Assembly (NCBI GenBank): GCA_949987565.1
Contig: OX465110.1
Span: 9,446,556-9,510,555 of the forward strand
Source of the DNA: Luidia sarsii
Lineage: Eukaryota; Echinodermata; Asteroidea; Paxillosida; Luidiidae
Reading direction: 5' to 3'
DNA length: 64,000 bases
Part shown: piece by piece, positions 49,685 through 60,200 of the stretch
Position numbering within the stretch: position 1 is the first letter of the stretch
How the letters are laid out: every line of letters starts with the position of its first letter
Notes under the pieces: generated by a model
What the model saw: only the letters and a program-made list of their open reading frames with translations
The model's database searches: none
What the model was told of the DNA's origin: nothing
Position numbers and translations under genes: made by a program

Positions 49685-50981
49685 TTACAGTCTTGGATGA
49701 CTGGCATCTGTATGAGACTTGGACATCTCCTTAGGGTTTTGGGGCATTAAGAACTTCTCCAAGTGAGCCACTGGATATTCTACAGCAAGGGTGACAACAA
49801 CTGCAACTGCGTACGTTACCAGTAGATTCCCTGCATAGAAAAACACCTGTACACACAAAACACAACATCATTGCAAAGCCAAAGTCACAAAGAATAGTTC
49901 CACTATCTTTTCCTAACTCAGAAATTTGAGCAGCTATAATTTAGAAAAAAAATGAAAAATTTGACCCAAAACCTCTGGTTTTGCATACACCATTCTTCCC
50001 ATCTGAGCTATCCAGCCCTTAGATGGTAGCCTCCCTAATAGTCAACTAGTCTTTGCCGGAGTTGGGGCGCCAATCGGAAGCATCCAACCATTAACTGCTG
50101 TATAACTCCAGGGATCATCATTTTCAATCAAATGCAAAGAATCAATTGTTGTAAACCTGACTGGTGCCCCCACCCCGGCAAAGACTGTTTGGGAAGGTTG
50201 CGAAGTTGACTATTTAGAAATCCACCATCTAAAGGATGGTTAGCTCAGATGGTAAGACTGCTGAAACGCAAGTATCAAGTCCCATTCCAGTCCAATTTTC
50301 TTTGCCATTTTTCAAAGTTCCCAGTCAGTTAATTTCATTAATATTCAAGTAATTCCAGTAATTCTAATTAATGAAGTTTGAGTTCATTTTTAACTTTTAC
50401 ATACAGTTGTTTTACCATGAATATTTGAAAGTGGTGTATTGAGCTGGGTACAATTGTACAGAGGTTCTTACCATGAGGTAGCGGGACAAATAAATGGGTG
50501 TCCCAAAGTTTCCAAAGAAGATGGTATAGACAATGGGATGGAACATGTAGGTGGCATAGGTGAGCCTACTTAGAGGGATCCAGGCAGACCAAGACAAGAA
50601 TCTGTTAATCCAGCCTGAGATGCAAAGAGGAGAAAAATGGAACGACAATCTGACTTCAAAATAACCAGGTGATTATGTACAGAAGGCCAGTGTTTTGCAT
50701 GTGATAGCGGTACAATGAATTGGTCTAAAAAGTTGTATTCTGTAGACTAGTTCTTTCAGAGTGATGATGCTCTATAACATAAATAACTTACCACCATAAC
50801 CATACTTGCAGGCAAACACAACCCAGCCCACAGCTAAAGCCCACCCGAAGCGACCAACCATTCCATAGACAACTTGACCAGCTAAGACAAGCTGCTTGCT
50901 GGCATGATAGGATGGGTAGAACGCATACAGGATGCTGACAGCTACTGCAGTGGCCATCATCCAACCAAGGATGGCACTTAT
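49685..50981 (-). CDS. NRF-6-like protein, 3'-terminal three exons (partial)
   Basis: Minus-strand exons, in transcript order: 50792-50981 (190 bp), 50472-50614 (143 bp), 49685-49846 (162 bp, with stop). The 190- and 143-bp lengths and phases equal those of exons 13 and 14 of the gene at 34257-44978. Residues also match: ILGWMMAT, GRFGWALAVGWVVFACKYG, WINRFLSWSAWIPLSRLTYA, YMFHPIVY, VTLAVEYPVAHLEKFL. The C-tail is shorter than in the first gene. No upstream exon is found in 51000-64000, where the next upstream sequence is a minisatellite split by a transposon. Either the preceding intron exceeds 13 kb and the gene continues beyond the window, or this is a truncated duplicate. The retained open frame, splice sites and stop favour a working gene. 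Confidence 0.85.
49955..50305. repeat. Palindromic element with two outward-facing tRNA-like ends
   Basis: Left end: minus-strand tRNA-like sequence (start near 50022, GGGCTGGATAGCTCAGATGG, reading left). Right end: plus-strand tRNA-like sequence (start near 50235, GGTTAGCTCAGATGG, reading right to TCCAGTCCAATTTTCTTTGC). Between them lie CAACTAGTCTTTGCCGGAG with GGGGCGCC and, inverted, GGTGCCCCCACCCCGGCAAA. This is the most complete member of the family also seen at 13655, 23395, 31570 and 42393. It lies in the last intron of the partial NRF-6-like gene. Confidence 0.72.
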
Positions 50982-51052
50982 CTTGAAAGACACAAGTAGA
51001 ATAAATATCAGTTTCAAAAAAATTGCCAGGGTCTAAAAATCACAAACATAAT

Positions 51053-51162
51053 TTGCCTTTGAGAAAGATCCTGCTAGGATTGAAACGTCAGGCCCTCTAA
51101 CTTTTGAGATTTATGTATTGCAGGTCATTTTATTCAGAGAGCAGTTTGCAACAGTTTTTGTA
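51053..51162 (+). repeat. Penelope-like 3'-end fragment
   Basis: Matches the last ~110 bp of copies A and B (GAGAAAGATCCTGCTAGG, GAAACGTCAGGCCCTCTAAC, then AGCAGTTTGCAAC). No coding part. Confidence 0.75.
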
Positions 51163-51223
51163 TTAACTTCATAATAATAAATAAGTAGTTTCAATGAAAA
51201 ACTGCTACTCTGACTGCAGCCTT

Positions 51224-54200
51224 GGTGGCAGGCATGGGGGAGTGGCAGAAGGTAGAGGAGTGATTGGTGGTTGGCATGGGGGAGTGGCAGAAGGTAGAGG
51301 AGTGATTGGTGGTTGGTATGGGGGAGTGGCAGAAGGTAGAGGAGTGATTGGTGGTTGGTATGGGGAAGTGGCAGAAGGTAGAGGAGTGATTGGTGGTTGG
51401 TATGGGGGAGTGGCAGAAGGTAGAGGAGTGATTGGTGGTTGGCATGGGGGAGTGGCAGAAGGTAGAGGAGTGATTGGTGGTTGGCATGGGGGAGTGGCAG
51501 AAGGTAGAGGAGTGATTGGTGGTTGGCATGGGGGAGTGGCAGAAGGTAGAGGAGTGATTGGTGGTTGGTATGGGGGAGTGACAGAAGGTAGAGGAGTGAT
51601 TGGTGGTTGGCATGGGGGAGTGGCAGAAGGTAGAGGAGTGATTGGTGGTTGGCATGGGGAAGTGGCAGAAAGTAGAGGAGTGATTGGTGGTTGGCATGGG
51701 GGAGTGGCAGAAGATAGAGGAGTGATTGGTGGTTGGTATGGGGGAGTGGCAGAAGGTAGAGGAGTGATTGGTGGTTGGTATGGGGGAGTGGCAGAAGGTA
51801 GAGGAGTGATTGGTGGTTGGTATGGGGGAGTGGCAGAAAGTAGAGGAGTGATTGGTGGTTGGTATGGGGGAGTGGCAGAAGGAAGAGGAGTGATTGGTGG
51901 TTGGCATGGGGAAGTGGCAGAAGGTAGAGGAGTGATTGGTGGTTGGTATGGGGAAGTGACAGAAGGTAGAGGAGTGATTGCTGGTTGGCATGGGGGAGTG
52001 GCAGAAGGTAGAGGAGTGATTGGTGGTTGGTATGGGGGAGTGGCAGAAGGTAGAGGAGTGATTGGTGGTTGGCATGGGGGAGTGGCAGAAAGTAGAGGAG
52101 TGATTGGTGGTTGGCATGGGGGAGTGGCAGAAGGTAGAGGAGTGATTGGTGGTTGGCATGGGGGAGTGGCAGAAGGTAAAGGAGTGATTGGTGGTTGGTA
52201 TGGGGGAGTGGCAGAAGGTAGAGGAGTGATTGGTGGTTGGCATGGGGAAGTGGCAGAAGGTAGAGGAGTGATTGGTGGTTGGTATGGGGGAGTGGCAGAA
52301 GGAAGAGGAGTGATTGGTGGTTGGTATGGGGGAGTGGCAGAAGGTAGAGGAGTGATTGGTGGTTGGTATGGGGAAGTGGCAGAATGTAGAGGAGTGATTG
52401 GTGGTTGGTATGGGGAAGTGGCAGAATGTAGAGGAGTGATTGGTGGTTGGTATGGGGAAGTGGCAGAAGGTAGAGGAGTGATTGGTGGTTGGTATGGGGA
52501 AGTGGCAGAAAGTAGAGGAGTGATTGGTGGTTGGTATGGGGGAGTGGCAGAAGATAGAGGAGTGATTGGTGGATGGTATGGGGGAGTGGCAGAAGGTAGA
52601 GGAGTGATTGGTGGTTGGTATGGGGGAGTGACAGAAAGTAGAGGAGTGATTGGTGGTTGGTATGGGGGAGTGGCAGAAGGTAGAGGAGTGATTGGTGGTT
52701 GGTATGGGGGAGTGACAGAAAGTAGAGGAGTGATTGGTGGTTGGTATGGGGGAGTGGCAGAAGGTAGAGGAGTGATTGGTGGTTGGTATGGGGGAGTGAC
52801 AGAAAGTAGAGGAGTGATTGGTGGTTGGTATGGGGGAGTGGCAGAAGATAGAGGAGTGATTGGTGGTTGGTATGGGGGAGTGACAGAAGGTAGAGGAGTG
52901 ATTGGTGGTTGGTATGGGGGAGTGGCAGAAGGTAGAGGAGTGATTGGTGGTTGGTATGGGGGAGTGGCAGAAGATAGAGGAGTGATTGGTGGTTGGTATG
53001 GGGGAGTGACAGAAGGTAGAGGAGTGATTGGTGGTTGGTATGGGGGAGTGGCAGAAAGTAGAGGAGTGATTGGTGGTTGGTATGGGGGAGTGGCAGAAGG
53101 AAGAGGAGTGATTGGTGGTTGGCATGGGGAAGTGGCAGAAGGTAGAGGAGTGATTGGTGGTTGGCATGGGGGAGTGGCAGAAGGTAGAGGAGTGATTGGT
53201 GGTTGGCATGGGGAAGTGGCAGAAGGTAGAGGAGTGATTGGTGGTTGGTATGGGGGAGTGGCAGAAGGAAGAGGAGTGATTGGTGGTTGGTATGGGGGAG
53301 TGGCAGAAGGTAGAGGAGTGATTGGTGGTTGGTATGGGGAAGTGGCAGAATGTAGAGGAGTGATTGGTGGTTGGCATGGGGGAGTGGCAGAAGGTAGAGG
53401 AGTGATTGGTGGTTGGCATGGGGAAGTGGCAGAAGGTAGAGGAGTGATTGGTGGTTGGCATGGGGGAGTGGCAGAAGGTAGAGGAGTGATTGGTGGTTGG
53501 TATGGGGGAGTGGCAGAAGGTAGAGGAGTGATTGGTGGTTGGTATGGGGGAGTGGCAGAAGGTAGAGGAGTGATTGGTGGTTGGTATGGGGGAGTGGCAG
53601 AAGGTAGAGGAGTGATTGGTGGTTGGTATGGGGAAGTGACAGAAGGTAGAGGAGTGATTGGTGGTTGGCATGGGGGAGTGACAGAAGGTAGAGGAGTGAT
53701 TGGTGGTTGGCATGGGGGAGTGGCAGAAGGTAGAGGAGTGATTGGTGGTTGGTATGGGGGAGTGGCAGAAGGTAGAGGAGTGATTGGTGGTTGGTATGGG
53801 GGAGTGGCAGAAAGTAGAGGAGTGATTGGTGGTTGGTATGGGGGAGTGGCAGAAGGTAGAGGAGTGATTGCTGGTTGGTATGGGGGAGTGGCAGAAAGTA
53901 GAGGAGTGATTGGTGGTTGGTATGGGGGAGTGGCAGAAGGTAGAGGAGTGATTGCTGGTTGGTATGGGGGAGTGGCAGAAGGTAGAGGAGTGATTGGTGG
54001 TTGGTATGGGGGAGTGGCAGAAAGTAGAGGAGTGATTGGTGGTTGGCATGGGGGAGTGGCAGAAGGTAGAGGAGTGATTGCTGGTTGGTATGGGGGAGTG
54101 GCAGAAAGTAGAGGAGTGATTGGTGGTTGGCATGGGGGAGTGGCAGAAGGTAGAGGAGTGATTGGTGGTTGGTATGGGGGAGTGGCAGAAAGTAGAGGAG

Positions 54201-56567
54201 TGATTGGTGGTTGGTATGGGGGAGTGGCAGAAGGTAGAGGAGTGATTGGTGGTTGGCATGGGGGAGTGGCAGAAGGTAGAGGAGTGATTGGTGGTTGGTA
54301 TGGGGAAGTGGCAGAAGGAAGAGGAGTGATTGGTGGTTGGTATGGGGGAGTGGCAGAAAGTAGAGGAGTGATTGGTGGTTGGCATGGGGGAGTGGCAGAA
54401 GGTAGAGGAGTGATTGGTGGTTGGCATGGGGGAGTGGCAGAAGGTAGAGGAGTGATTGGTGGTTGGCATGGGGGAGTGGCAGAAAGTAGAGGAGTGATTG
54501 GTGGTTGGCATGGGGGAGTGACAGAAGGTAGAGGAGTGATTGGTGGTTGGCAGTGGGGAGTGGCAGAAAGTAGAGGAGTGATTGGTGGTTGGCATGGGGG
54601 AGTGGCAGAAGGTAGAGGAGTGATTGGTGGTTGGTATGGGGAAGTGGCAGAAGGAAGAGGAGTGATTGGTGGTTGGTATGGGGGAGTGGCAGAAAGTAGA
54701 GGAGTGATTGGTGGTTGGCATGGGGGAGTGGCAGAAGGTAGAGGAGTGATTGGTGGTTGGTATGGGGGAGTGGCAGAAGGTAGAGGAGTGATTGGTGGTT
54801 GGTATGGGGGAGTGGCAGAAAGTAGAGGAGTGATTGGTGGTTGGTATGGGGAAGTGACAGAAGGTAGAGGAGTGATTGGTGGTTGGCATGGGGGAGTGAC
54901 AGAAGGTAGAGGAGTGATTGGTGGTTGGCATGGGGGAGTGGCAGAAGGTAGAGGAGTGATTGGTGGTTGGTATGGGGGAGTGGCAGAAGGTAGAGGAGTG
55001 ATTGGTGGTTGGTATGGGGGAGTGGCAGAAAGTAGAGGAGTGATTGGTGGTTGGTATGGGGGAGTGGCAGAAGGTAGAGGAGTGATTGGTGGTTGGCATG
55101 GGGGAGTGGCAGAAAGTAGAGGAGTGATTGGTGGTTGGTATGGGGGAGTGGCAGAAAGTAGAGGAGTGATTGGTGGTTGGTATGGGGAAGTGACAGAAGG
55201 TAGAGGAGTGATTGGTGGTTGGCATGGGGGAGTGACAGAAGGTAGAGGAGTGATTGGTGGTTGGCATGGGGGAGTGGCAGAAGGTAGAGGAGTGATTGGT
55301 GGTTGGTATGGGGGAGTGGCAGAAGGTAGAGGAGTGATTGGTGGTTGGTATGGGGGAGTGGCAGAAAGTAGAGGAGTGATTGGTGGTTGGCATGGGGGAG
55401 TGACAGAAGGTAGAGGAGTGATTGGTGGTTGGCATGGGGGAGTGGCAGAAGGTAGAGGAGTGATTGGTGGTTGGTATGGGGGAGTGGCAGAAGGTAGAGG
55501 AGTGATTGGTGGTTGGTATGGGGGAGTGGCAGAAGGTAGAGGAGTGATTGGTGGTTGGTATGGGGGAGTGGCAGAAAGTAGAGGAGTGATTGGTGGTTGG
55601 CATGGGGGAGTGGCAGAAGGTAGAGGAGTGATTGCTGGTTGGTATGGGGGAGTGGCAGAAGGTAGAGGAGTGATTGGTGGTTGGTATGGGGGAGTGGCAG
55701 AAAGTAGAGGAGTGATTGGTGGTTGGCATGGGGGAGTGGCAGAAGGTAGAGGAGTGATTGGTGGTTGGTATGGGGGAGTGGCAGAAGGTAGAGGAGTGAT
55801 TGGTGGTTGGCATGGGGGAGTGGCAGAAGGTAGAGGAGTGATTGCTGGTTGGTATGGGGGAGTGGCAGAAGGTAGAGGAGTGATTGCTGGTTGGTATGGG
55901 GGAGTGGCAGAAAGTAGAGGAGTGATTGGTGGTTGGTATGGGGGAGTGGCAGAAGGTAGAGGAGTGATTGGTGGTTGGCATGGGGGAGTGGCAGAAGGTA
56001 GAGGAGTGATTGGTGGTTGGCATGGGGGAGTGACAGAAGGTAGAGGAGTGATTGGTGGTTGGCAGTGGGGAGTGGCAGAAAGTAGAGGAGTGATTGGTGG
56101 TTGGCATGGGGGAGTGGCAGAAGGTAGAGGAGTGATTGGTGGTTGGTATGGGGAAGTGGCAGAAGGAAGAGGAGTGATTGGTGGTTGGCATGGGGGAGTG
56201 GCAGAAAGTAGAGGAGTGATTGGTGGTTGGCATGGGGGAGTGGCAGAAGGTAGAGGAGTGATTGGTGGTTGGCATGGGGGAGTGGCAGAAGGTAGAGGAG
56301 TGATTGGTGGTTGGCATGGGGGAGTGGCAGAAAGTAGAGGAGTGATTGGTGGTTGGCATGGGGGAGTGGCAGAAGGTAGAGGAGTGATTGGTGGTTGGCA
56401 TGGGGGAGTGGCAGAAGGTAGAGGAGTGATTGGTGGTTGGCATGGGGGAGTGGCAGAAGGTAGAGGAGTGATTGGTGGTTGGCATGGGGGAGTGGCAGAA
56501 GATAGAGAAGTGATTGGTGGTTGGCATGGGGGAGTGGCAGAAGGTAGAGGAGTGATTGGTGGTTGGC
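51224..56567 (+). repeat. 42-bp minisatellite array, ~127 units, left of the transposon
   Basis: Head-to-tail 42-bp unit: GGCATGGGGGAGTGGCAG, then AAGGTAGAGGAGTGATTGG and TGGTT. Variants are limited to a few positions: GGCAT/GGTAT, GGGGG/GGGGA, GTGGC/GTGAC, AAGG/AAAG/AAGA/AATG, GGTAG/GGAAG, GGTGG/GCTGG. The unit is 14 codons long, so several frames stay open for about 1,800 codons; these are not genes. Higher-order repeats exist: the rare CAGTGGGG variant at 54551 recurs at 56063, exactly 36 units (1,512 bp) later, with matching neighbours. Confidence 0.97.
56564..56567. repeat. Target site duplication, left copy (TGGC)
   Basis: TGGC directly precedes the left transposon end and is repeated at 63658-63661. 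Removing the element and one TGGC restores a regular 42-bp unit (GGTTGGCATGGGGG). Confidence 0.93.
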
Positions 56568-56610
56568 CACGGCTGTTTCGCATACATTACGCGTGCAATA
56601 ACAAAGTACG
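56568..56610 (+). repeat. Left terminal inverted repeat, two-block
   Basis: Outer block CACGGCTGTTTC (56568-56579). After 21 bp comes the inner block ACAAAGTACG (56601-56610). A weaker match to the right end continues inward (GGGCTGTG). Confidence 0.85.
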
Positions 56611-57150
56611 GGCTGTGCGCGCGTTGGCTACATGTTTACTCCAGTAATGTTTGTGACGTCGCGCAATAACATGGCGCTCGCCGCGGGCGAAAGTTACGTT
56701 GTTTTCGCGACAAACAAACACAATTTCCGAGGCGTGTTGACCTTGGATGTCCATTCTTATAAAGAATTTAGATTAAGAAATTGATTTTCTTTCAGAAAAC
56801 CTGAATAAAACTGATGCCCTTTCGTTAAATGTTTAGCTTTAGTGATTTTTAAGGTGTTATTTTTGTCGAACGTCTGTTCGAAAAGTGAACGAATTATTTC
56901 TGCCCGTTCGTCGAAGATACGGTGGTTACAAATCCGCTCATAAATGGAAACGGTGGTTTGGTTCACTCTTTAATTGATTTCCAGATTATTTAGTCTGGGA
57001 CAGGTACCGAATAAAAAATATTTCAAGAGAAATATCCCCCAAATTCAATGTTTATCTTCGTAATTTCGCGAACTTTCCGCTGGTTCACGTCACATTCCAT
57101 AGCATTACTACGTGCTTTATGACGCAAGGGACCAGCGCATCAAAGCGCGC

Positions 57151-57160
57151 TATATATAAA
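57151..57160 (+). promoter_or_regulatory. TATA box of the transposase gene
   Basis: TATATATAAA lies 113 bp before the start codon. Transcription would start near 57180-57190, giving a 5' UTR of about 80 nt. Confidence 0.65.
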
Positions 57161-57214
57161 CTTATTAGCTAAAACAACATCGACACATACACGCACATTC
57201 ATCGTCAACGCAAG

Positions 57215-57262
57215 ATGTTTGCTTTCAAGTCAACATACATGTATCTTCTCTTTATTGGATAA
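57215..57262 (+). promoter_or_regulatory. Upstream ORF ending one base before the transposase ATG
   Basis: An ATG at 57215 opens a 15-codon frame that stops at TAA 57260-57262. The transposase ATG follows at 57264 (TAAAATG). This layout could make translation depend on reinitiation. Inference only. Confidence 0.45.
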
Positions 57263-57263
57263 A

Positions 57264-60200
57264 ATGAGCTTTAAATTTCATCAAACTTCATTGGAAAAGA
57301 TTTGTAGGATTTGTACAAATAGAATTAATCCTGGAGTAAAACAACCTACAAGGAAACCAGTACTTTGCAGCAATCTTAGAAAGGAGATTGATAGCGTATT
57401 TAGAGTGAGTACATGGAATGACACACCAGATCAGCACCCCATTGCTCTCTGTGAGAAGTGTTCTAGACAAGTTCGACATCATATTGCAGGTACGAGATAC
57501 ATTGATCCTGAAAAATTAGTCCAGAATCAGACAATTCAGTATGATTGGCCAAAGCACTCCAGAACAGGCCCCTGTTTTGTATGTGATACAGTGAGTCAGC
57601 AGTCCAAGGGGGGAGGTTGCTACAAGAGGAAGTCATCTGTGACACAAGAACTTAAGCTTCAGCCAACTTGCTCCTTTGATTTGACAGAGCACAACATTTT
57701 TGAACATTTGGGAACAACGTCGTCTACTGTTTCAGTGAACCTGGACATTATCAGTCACAAAGGGGAGGAAAGTATTTTCATCTGCTGTTTGTGTCAATGC
57801 ATCTTGAGCAGACCTGCTGTACAGACAGCTTGTGAACACAATTTCTGTGCTGTGTGTCTTACTGCTTACTTTCAACACTCTCGAAGAGATAACATAAAAT
57901 GCCCATTGTGCAGTTCAATAGTTAATTACAATGAAATCACCAAGAGTCCAAGGGTGTTAACAGTTCAACTTGACAATTTGATAGTGGTGTGCTGTAAATG
58001 TAACAGGATAGGGAGACTGGAGCAACAAGTTGAGCATTCATGCTCCCCAATTAAGCCCCCCCTCCCCAAAGTGACCATAGTCAAAGCACAAGATTCACTA
58101 CCCCACCACACTGAATCATCAGATACGAAGAATGTGACAAACGCAGTTCAAGTTCTTAAAAATCTAGCAGCATGCCACCATCCTGGAACTCCAATACCCA
58201 TTGAGGTAGAAGAAGTCACAGATAGATGGACGTGGCTGAAATTAAAACGTGATGGACGCATTTCTTCTCTCAAAACAGGAGGCCGGGTAAGTCTCGTATA
58301 ATGCAATTCTTGAAAGAGTAAATTTCAATGCCTATTCAAATACATTTTAAACTCTTATTACATTTTACAATTTTAAAACAGTTTTCAGTCAAATTAGTAA
58401 AATGTAAACACACAAATAAAACAATTGTCTTATTGACATCCTTGCACGTTAGCACTAAAACCATTGTATAAATCAAGACTACTCCAGATCCAGAAAGCTG
58501 AACTGAATTTGTGTGGTACACATGCATCCCATACATTGTATTACAAGTATTCACAAAAATGAACATGACTATTATCATCCCTTTTTTCAGCCGGCATACA
58601 TTGAGCGAACGGTGAAGTCATCTAAACCAGATGAACCTCCACCTAGTAAGCGACATTGTGGCAGCTCAATAACGAGTCCAACCTCCATCAATGCTCCTTT
58701 GACCACAGAGAAATCCATGGCTATGATGCGTGATTGTCACTTAGCATGGGATCAACTCAGGAAACTTCGAAGGTGCATACAAGATCATAAATAATTCAAT
58801 AAATGAATAAATACTACTTTAATGTACTGTACATGTAGGCATATTTGTCTAGCATCTTTACTTACTCTCAGGCATTCCTACCCCCAGTTACAACTGGGAT
58901 ACTCTCTATACACACTCAAATCTTGTAAGCAGCTGTAAATGACAAATGTTAAGGTGAATATTTTTAAATGTTTCCAGGTATCTTAGCAGCAGCTGCATTC
59001 CCTCCGAGCGCGCTATCCGGAAGCAACAAAAACTCCTGCTGAAAGATAACTTGAGTGGCCAGAGAATCAAGCTGCTATTCAACAGTAGTAAAGCTGATGG
59101 GATGAATGGATATGAGATCCGAGAGGTGCCATTCATCTTTGTGAAAGATTTGCCCGCCATGATACTCGACTACTTGGACCGATTGGAACAGTAAGTTTTT
59201 TTTTGAGGAACTTGAGTGAAAGCGATACATTTTGTTTGAAATAATTATATACATTTTTTCCTGAAATAATCTCCACTTATCTTTTCCTACAGTCATGGAA
59301 CCCTAACATGGCACAATGGCATTATCCCCAAGGAAGAAGTCTGGATAAAAATAGGTGGAGACCATGGAGGGAATTCTTTCAAAATGGACTTCCAAGTCGT
59401 CAACGTGGCACACCCAAACTCACTCCAGAACACAGTTGTCTTTGCATGCTTTGAAGCGAAAGATTCCATGGCAAACATTGAGCGTACCCTCCCTCCGGTT
59501 CTTGAGCAAATATCTGCACTTGCCTCTGCTACATGGTGGTAAGCTATCCCCAGGGTCATCAAGGCTCAGATTTGGTTCTTCCTATGATAAAAAAGCAGAT
59601 TTGTTTATTTAAAGGGGAGGAGACAAGGTATTTTAATAAGTTGTATAAAACCTTGGAGAGATCATTCAATGACACAACACATTCATATTTGAGTGGGTGA
59701 GGGGCCTGAGATGAACAAAAGTCGGGTTTTCTTTCTGAAGTAGCAAACCCGATAAAAACTGGAAAAGGCAAAGATGCCTGTGACATTAGTTTACTAGACT
59801 ATCTCAACGTCACTAACATAATGAACCCTTCCTCAATTACACTTCCTCATGCAGTGGAAAGTCTATACGTGTTTTCTGTTTTGGAGACTACGAACTCCTT
59901 AATAAGATGTACGGATTATGCGGCTGCAATGGTAAGTAGAATTAACTACCAATATTTACACAAATGGTAACTTAACCTATGTGTGATGAAATTTTAAGAT
60001 TCTGTCTCTAAGAATGGATTCGCTATGACAGGCAAGCAAAAAAACGAGATTCTAATATAACTTACCTGGTCTTTGTTCTCTTCCTCAGCTCGTTACTGTT
60101 GCATCTATTGCCTGGCGAGCAAAGCTGAGATGCAACAGCCTCTTCATCAGAGGAGTAAGTATCAGCCTCGCACACTGGACACAATCCGAGAACACCATCA

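Noticed and set aside
51224..56567. CRISPR array
   Set aside because: Units are contiguous and near-identical with no unique spacers, in an animal genome context.
51111..56647. Four overlapping open frames of about 1,800 codons in the 42-bp array (both strands)
   Set aside because: The unit is 14 codons long, so frames without a stop in one unit stay open through the array. No start context, splice structure or composition supports a protein.
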